The position numbers were made by a program, and so were the translations under genes. Below the pieces are notes generated by a model, which ran no database searches, was not told the DNA's origin, and saw only the letters and a program-made list of their open reading frames with translations. A stretch of DNA of 8,163 nt from the NCBI GenBank assembly GCA_030631725.1, contig DAOVKO010000091.1, positions 1 to 8,163 of the forward strand, read 5' to 3'. This DNA comes from Actinomycetes bacterium. Lineage in GTDB: Bacteria; Planctomycetota; Phycisphaerae; JAACET01. Shown in pieces: positions 3,202-8,163 of the stretch (its first letter is position 1; each line of letters starts with the position of its first letter).

Positions 3202-6200
3202 ATGCAACTGACTCAAGTTCGCAACTTTTCCAAAATCGGCGACGCCGTGCCCCTGCCCGACCTCGTGGACATCCAGCGCCGTACTTATGCCCGATTTCTG
3301 CAGGAGGACACCCTCCCCACCCGCAGAAAAAAACAGGGCCTGGAAGGCCTCCTCCGCGAGATCTTTCCCATCGCAAGCTATGACGGGCAGTTGTCTCTCG
3401 AGTACTGCCATTACGAGTTGGGCAAACCTCGCTATACTCCCCAACGCTGTCAGGACTTGCGCCTGACTTACGGAATGCCCTTGCGCATACATTGCCGTCT
3501 GCTACGCAAGGATACCGGCGACATCAAGGAGGAGGCCATTTACCTTGGTGAAATACCCGTCATGATGGGCGGCGGCGAGTTCATCATCAACGGTGCTCAG
3601 CGGGTCATCGTCTCCCAGTTGCACCGTTCTCCCGGAGTCGACTTCATCGTCGACTCTTCAGATGGTGATCGCCTCTTTCACGCCTGCCGAATCATTCCCG
3701 AACGCGGATCCTGGATTGAGATCAACGTTACCAAGAAAGACGTCTTGATGGTCTGCATCGATCAATCCAGCAAAATGCCCGCCACCATGTTCCTCCGAGC
3801 CCTTAGCCCCGACTTTGCCGATTCCTCGGCCATCGTCTCTCAGTTTTACGATACCAAGACCCTCAAGATTGACGACCTTGAGCCCACCATGTACCTCGCC
3901 CAGACCATTTTGGACCCCGAGTCCCAAGAGGTTCTCCTCAAGGTCGGAACTCAGGTCGGCGCTTCGGCGCCACTGCTCCGTGAGGCCGGCATCAAAAAGG
4001 TACTCGTCGTCGATCGTATCAGTGATGCTCTCTTGCTCAGTACCTTAGCCGAGGATCCTACCTCTACTCACGAGGAGGCCCTGCTCAGGATCTACCAGAG
4101 GATTCGCCCCGGCAATCCTCCCAAGCTCGAAAAGGCCCAGCAGCTACTAAACGATAAGTTTTTTGACAGCAATCGCTACCGCCTCGGCCGCGTCGGCAGA
4201 TTCCGCATCAACCGGAAATTTGAGCAGAATACCTCGGAGGATATGATGACCCTCCGGGCCGAGGACTTCCTTAACTGCCTCAAGTACATCCTGGGCCTGC
4301 GCAGCGGAGACTCGGCCTTCCAGGTCGACGACATAGACCACTTGGGCAACCGACGGTTGCGAACCATTGACGAATTGGCCACCGAGGAGCTCCGCAAGGG
4401 TTTTCTCAAACTCCGCCGAACCGTCCAGGAACGCATGAGTCTGGCAAATCCTGATGAGCTTGGCCGCATTGCCGAGATGGTCAACTCCAAGAGCGTCTCT
4501 TCAGCCATTGACTTCTTCTTTGGCCGCGGTGAGTTGTCCCAGGTCGTTGACCAGACCAACCCCCTTAGCCAGCTCAATCACGAGCGCCGCCTCTCAGCCT
4601 TGGGCCCCGGGGGCCTAAACCGCAAGCGGGCCGGTTTCGAAGTCCGCGACGTCCACATCTCCCACTATGGACGCATTTGTCCCATCGAAACCCCCGAGGG
4701 CACCAACATCGGCCTGATTGCTTCTTTGAGTCTCTACGCCACTATTGACGAGTATGGTTTCTTGATTACCCCCTACCGAGTAGTCACCGACGGCAAGGTC
4801 AACGGCGAAATCCGCTACCTCCGGGCCGACGAAGAAATGGCCACTATGCTCGCACCCCCTGACGTCTTGGATGTCCCCAACAAGCGTGTTCGCCCCGGAG
4901 AGGTTATCGCCCGTATTCGCAGCGATGTCGCACAGATAAACTCTGACCAGGTGGCTTTCGTTGACGTTTCCCCCAAGCAGACCGTCGGCATTTCTGCCGC
5001 CTTGATTCCTTTCCTGGAGCACGACGACGCCAACCGGGCCTTGATGGGCTCTAACATGCAGCGACAGGCGGTTCCCCTCTTGACCTGTGAAGCCCCCGTC
5101 GTAGCCACCGGTGTCGAGCGAGCCGTCGCCGAAAACTCCGGTATGGTCGTCCGGGCCGCCAAGGCCGGACGCGTAGCCTACGTCGATGCCGACTCTATCG
5201 TCATGGAAGATGGAGATCAGTACGAGCTCCGCAAGTTTGTCGGGCTTAACGAACGAACCTGCCTCAACCAAAAGCCCTGCGTCAGCGAGGGACAACGGGT
5301 AAAGAAAGATCAGGTTATTGCTGACGGGGCCGCCACCATTGACGGCGAATTGGCCTTGGGCAAGAATATCTTCGTCGCCTTCATGACCTTCGACGGATAT
5401 AACTTCGAGGATGCCATTGTTGTTTCCGAAAAACTGGTCAAGGACGACGTTTTCACCAGCATTCATATTGACGACTTTGACGTGGAAGTCCGCGAAACGA
5501 AACTCGGACGCGAAGAGTTCACTCGCGACATACCCAACGTTTCCGAAAAGGCCCTGGCCAACCTGGACGAGAACGGCATTGTTTGCGTCGGCACCCGCGT
5601 CAAGCCCGGTGATATCCTCGTCGGCAAGGTTTCTCCCAAGTCCAAGACTGAACTCTCCCCTGAGGAAAAGCTTTTGCACGCCATTTTCGGCCGGGCTGGT
5701 GAGGATGTAAAAAATGACTCTCTGGAGTTGCCTGCAGGAGAAGAAGGCCTCGTCATCGGGGCCAAGCATTTTTCCCGACGTGCTCACATGACCGACCAGC
5801 AGAAGCAGGAACACTCCCGGCAGATGAAGGCCGTCCGGGAATCTTACAACGTCCGCATGGTCGGTTTTTTCCAGAATATGTGCGAGAAAATCAACGAGGC
5901 CACTGGTTCGGTCATGGTTGATCCTGCCACCAGGCAGAAGGTCGGACGCTCCGATTCTCTCGAAATTCTTCTTGAGCAGGTCGACACCTTTTCTGTGGAC
6001 TGGATCAAGGGCACATCCTCCAAGCGCCGGGCCGGCCAGGATGTTTACAATGAATTATGGCCCCAGTTTGAGGAAATTCGTGCGGAGCGTGACAGCCGCT
6101 TGGCTCAAATGAAACGCGGAGATGAATTGCCCGCCGGCGTCCTGGAAATGGTCAAGGTTTATGTCGCTACCAAGCGGCAACTGTCCGTCGGCGACAAGAT

Positions 6201-6879
6201 GGCCGGCCGCCACGGAAACAAGGGAGTCATCGCTCGCATCGTCCCCGAAGAGGACATGCCCTTCATGGAGGATGGCACGCCCATAGACATCATCCTCAAT
6301 CCCTTGGGCGTCCCTAGTCGTATGAATCTTGGCCAGCTCCTCGAGACTCACCTCGGTTGGGCAGCAGCCCTGCTTGGTTTCCAGGCCATTTGTCCTGTTT
6401 TTGACGGGGCCACTGAAGTAGAGGTACGCAACTGCCTCACCGAGGCTCAGCTGCCTGCCGACGGAAAAATCAGCCTTTACGACGGTCGTACCGGTGAGTC
6501 TTTCGAGCAGAATGTTACAGTGGGCTACATCTACATGATGAAGTTGCACCATCTGGTCGACGACAAGGTCCACGCTCGCTCTACGGGCCCCTATTCTCTG
6601 ATTACCCAGCAGCCCCTGGGCGGAAAGGCTCGCACTGGCGGCCAGCGCTTCGGCGAAATGGAAGTCTGGGGTCTCGAGGCCTATGGCGCTTCTTATTTCC
6701 TCCAGGAACTCCTCACCGTCAAGAGCGACGACGTCGAAGGACGCACCAAAATATATGAATCTATGGTCAAGGGCACCAATACTCTAGAAGCTGGTACACC
6801 AATTAGTTTTGATGTCCTTTGCAATGAAATCAGAGGCTTGAATCTGAACATTCAGTTGGAGAAGAAGAGGATTACCTGA
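3202..6879 (+). CDS. rpoB: DNA-directed RNA polymerase subunit beta
   Basis: This 1225-residue beta subunit is complete, shorter than E. coli's 1342 and closer to the compact form of most bacteria. Landmarks in order are the protrusion (QRVIVSQLHRSPGV), RIIPERGSW, the lobe with a beta-i4-like module (about 240-310), and the rifampicin region (about 439-470). Next come GFEVRDVHISHYGRICPIE, the flap (about 826-860, HAIFGRAGEDVKN), and the active-site stretch GDKMAGRHGNKG with Lys999 and Lys1007, equivalent to E. coli K1065 and K1073. The C-terminal QQPLGGKARTGGQRFGEMEV and VWGLEAYGA form the clamp and switch region that packs on beta'. The rifampicin-contact residues corresponding to E. coli Q513, D516, H526, R529 and S531 are Q447, D450, H460, R463 and S465. 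GGGAG lies 7 bases before the ATG. rpoC follows after 69 bases. Confidence 0.99.
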   Translation: MQLTQVRNFSKIGDAVPLPDLVDIQRRTYARFLQEDTLPTRRKKQGLEGLLREIFPIASYDGQLSLEYCHYELGKPRYTPQRCQDLRLTYGMPLRIHCRLLRKDTGDIKEEAIYLGEIPVMMGGGEFIINGAQRVIVSQLHRSPGVDFIVDSSDGDRLFHACRIIPERGSWIEINVTKKDVLMVCIDQSSKMPATMFLRALSPDFADSSAIVSQFYDTKTLKIDDLEPTMYLAQTILDPESQEVLLKVGTQVGASAPLLREAGIKKVLVVDRISDALLLSTLAEDPTSTHEEALLRIYQRIRPGNPPKLEKAQQLLNDKFFDSNRYRLGRVGRFRINRKFEQNTSEDMMTLRAEDFLNCLKYILGLRSGDSAFQVDDIDHLGNRRLRTIDELATEELRKGFLKLRRTVQERMSLANPDELGRIAEMVNSKSVSSAIDFFFGRGELSQVVDQTNPLSQLNHERRLSALGPGGLNRKRAGFEVRDVHISHYGRICPIETPEGTNIGLIASLSLYATIDEYGFLITPYRVVTDGKVNGEIRYLRADEEMATMLAPPDVLDVPNKRVRPGEVIARIRSDVAQINSDQVAFVDVSPKQTVGISAALIPFLEHDDANRALMGSNMQRQAVPLLTCEAPVVATGVERAVAENSGMVVRAAKAGRVAYVDADSIVMEDGDQYELRKFVGLNERTCLNQKPCVSEGQRVKKDQVIADGAATIDGELALGKNIFVAFMTFDGYNFEDAIVVSEKLVKDDVFTSIHIDDFDVEVRETKLGREEFTRDIPNVSEKALANLDENGIVCVGTRVKPGDILVGKVSPKSKTELSPEEKLLHAIFGRAGEDVKNDSLELPAGEEGLVIGAKHFSRRAHMTDQQKQEHSRQMKAVRESYNVRMVGFFQNMCEKINEATGSVMVDPATRQKVGRSDSLEILLEQVDTFSVDWIKGTSSKRRAGQDVYNELWPQFEEIRAERDSRLAQMKRGDELPAGVLEMVKVYVATKRQLSVGDKMAGRHGNKGVIARIVPEEDMPFMEDGTPIDIILNPLGVPSRMNLGQLLETHLGWAAALLGFQAICPVFDGATEVEVRNCLTEAQLPADGKISLYDGRTGESFEQNVTVGYIYMMKLHHLVDDKVHARSTGPYSLITQQPLGGKARTGGQRFGEMEVWGLEAYGASYFLQELLTVKSDDVEGRTKIYESMVKGTNTLEAGTPISFDVLCNEIRGLNLNIQLEKKRIT

Positions 6880-6948
6880 AATCTTCTCTTCGATCTCCGC
6901 GAGCAGCCCGCACCCTTATCCGCCATTGGGCGAAAGGAAGTTTCAGCG

Positions 6949-8163
6949 ATGGTAGAAGCCATTTACGACCGTATCAACGATTATGGTTCGGTGTGCATCC
7001 GTTTGGCCAGCCCGGTTGACATTCGGGCCTGGTCTTTTGGCGAAGTCAAAAAGCCCGAGACCATCAATTATCGCACCTACAGGCCCGAGAAGGATGGCTT
7101 GTTCTGCGAACGAATCTTCGGGCCAGAACGCGATTGGGAATGTGCCTGCGGAAAATTCAAGGGTACCAAGCACAAGGGCATCATTTGTGACCGCTGTGGT
7201 GTTAAGGTTACCCATTCCCGAGTGCGTCGCAAACGTATGGGCCACATTAATCTGGCCGCCCCCGTCGTTCACATATGGTTTTTCAAAGCCGCCCCCTCCA
7301 GGTTGGCTTCACTGCTGGGCATGAAGACTTCCGACCTCGAAAAGATCGTTTACTTCCAGGATTATGTAGTCACCGATCCGGGCGAGACCCCCCTGAAGCT
7401 CAAGCAGGTCCTTTCCGAGGAGGACTATCGCGCCGCTGTAGCCAAGTACGGCGAAACTTTCAAAGCCGCCATGGGCGCCGAGGCCATCCGCGACATCCTG
7501 CTCAATTTGGACTTGCACGCTCTTGCTGTGCAGTTGCGTCAGGATCTTGACAAAACCGGTTCAAAGCAGAAGGTTATTGACCTCACCAAGCGCTTGGCCA
7601 CCGTCGAAGCCCTCAAGAACTCCGAAAACCGTCCCGAATGGATGATTGTCGAGGGCATTCCAGTCATCCCGCCTGATCTTCGGCCTTTGGTCTTGCTCGA
7701 AAGCGGCAATTTCGCCACCAGTGACTTGAACGACCTTTATCGCCGCATTATTAACCGCAACAACAGGCTCAAGAAGCTCTTGGACCTCAATGCTCCCGAG
7801 GTCATCATTCGCAACGAAAAACGCATGCTTCAGCAGGCCGTCGACTCTCTCTTTGACAACAATCGTTGTCGTCGGCCTGTGGTCGGCTCGTCCAATCGGC
7901 CCCTCAAATCGCTTACCGATATGATTAAGGGAAAGCAGGGACGCTTCCGCGAAAACCTCCTGGGAAAACGCGTTGATTACTCTGCTCGTTCAGTTATTGT
8001 CGTCGGCCCCGAGTTGAAGCTCTACGAGTGTGGACTGCCCAAAAAAATCGCCCTCGAGTTGTATCAGCCCTTCATTATCCGTCTACTAAAGGAACGAGGT
8101 TTGGCTGACACCATCAAGTCCGCCAAAAAAATGCTCGAACGCAAGGATGAGGAGGTCTGGGAC
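6949..8163 (+). CDS. rpoC: DNA-directed RNA polymerase subunit beta', N-terminal 405 residues (3'-truncated)
   Basis: The reading frame is open from ATG 6949 to the window end, giving 405 residues of a protein usually about 1200-1450 long. AAGGA (6934-6938), 10 bases upstream, supports the start. The N-terminal zinc ribbon is intact, with Cys65, Cys67, Cys80 and Cys83 at the same spacing as E. coli C70, C72, C85 and C88. The clamp region follows (VRRKRMGHINLAAPVVHIWF). The clamp helices, lid and rudder area includes LYRRIINRNNRLKKLL and KGKQGRFRENLLGKRVDYS (about 327-345). The usual VDYSGRS reads VDYSARS. The window stops at KDEEVWD, before the catalytic NADFDGD motif, so the Mg-binding aspartates are not visible. 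The 69-base rpoB-rpoC spacer holds nothing notable apart from the ribosome-binding site. Confidence 0.98.
   Translation, partial: MVEAIYDRINDYGSVCIRLASPVDIRAWSFGEVKKPETINYRTYRPEKDGLFCERIFGPERDWECACGKFKGTKHKGIICDRCGVKVTHSRVRRKRMGHINLAAPVVHIWFFKAAPSRLASLLGMKTSDLEKIVYFQDYVVTDPGETPLKLKQVLSEEDYRAAVAKYGETFKAAMGAEAIRDILLNLDLHALAVQLRQDLDKTGSKQKVIDLTKRLATVEALKNSENRPEWMIVEGIPVIPPDLRPLVLLESGNFATSDLNDLYRRIINRNNRLKKLLDLNAPEVIIRNEKRMLQQAVDSLFDNNRCRRPVVGSSNRPLKSLTDMIKGKQGRFRENLLGKRVDYSARSVIVVGPELKLYECGLPKKIALELYQPFIIRLLKERGLADTIKSAKKMLERKDEEVWD

Noticed and set aside
4615..5814. 399-codon open frame on the minus strand opposite rpoB
   Set aside because: It lies wholly inside a clearly conserved rpoB. Its openness follows from the C/G-rich third positions of the real gene, and its translation resembles no family I know.

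Overview
The window is one stretch of a classic bacterial transcription and translation operon, all on the + strand: secE (3' end only), nusG, rplK (L11), rplA (L1), rplJ (L10), rplL (L7/L12), rpoB (RNA polymerase beta) and the first 405 codons of rpoC (beta'). Gene order is canonical and every complete gene is intact. I see no mobile element, tRNA, rRNA, CRISPR array or horizontally acquired insert.

The protein sequences suggest a member of the Planctomycetes (PVC group), perhaps a Phycisphaerae- or Sedimentisphaerales-like lineage. The reasons are the style of the L7/L12 N-terminal domain (LGDKIVDLSLLQAQELGNYL), the RpoB text around RIIPERGSWIEINVTKKD, and the VDYSARS signature in RpoC instead of VDYSGRS. 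This placement rests on memory of family alignments, not on a search, and is only moderately certain.

Layout: 1-71 is the end of secE. nusG (111-662) encodes the elongation factor that binds the polymerase encoded downstream. rplK and rplA (703-1836) encode the GTPase-centre protein L11 and the L1-stalk protein. rplJ and rplL (1907-3108) encode the L10 base and L12 arms of the ribosomal stalk. rpoB (3202-6879) and rpoC (6949 to the window end) encode the two large polymerase subunits. The operon therefore couples synthesis of the ribosomal factor-binding stalk to that of the polymerase core and its NusG/SecE partners.

The genes are ordinary, but the short spacers are not. Three of them (nusG-rplK, rplJ-rplL, rplL-rpoB) each carry about three copies of a different 7-base tandem unit just before the ribosome-binding region. 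A fourth (rplA-rplJ) carries a roughly 10-base degenerate TGTG repeat. The rplJ-rplL spacer also contains a TGAGCCTGTCGAA element of the type seen as dispersed repeats in other genomes. The rplL-rpoB spacer contains a perfect 10-bp hairpin at the place where E. coli has its attenuator and RNase III site. L10 has an unusual Pro/Glu-rich C-terminal tail of about 55 residues. I find no wholly new biological system here; the repeat-bearing spacers and the L10 tail are the observations most worth a second look.
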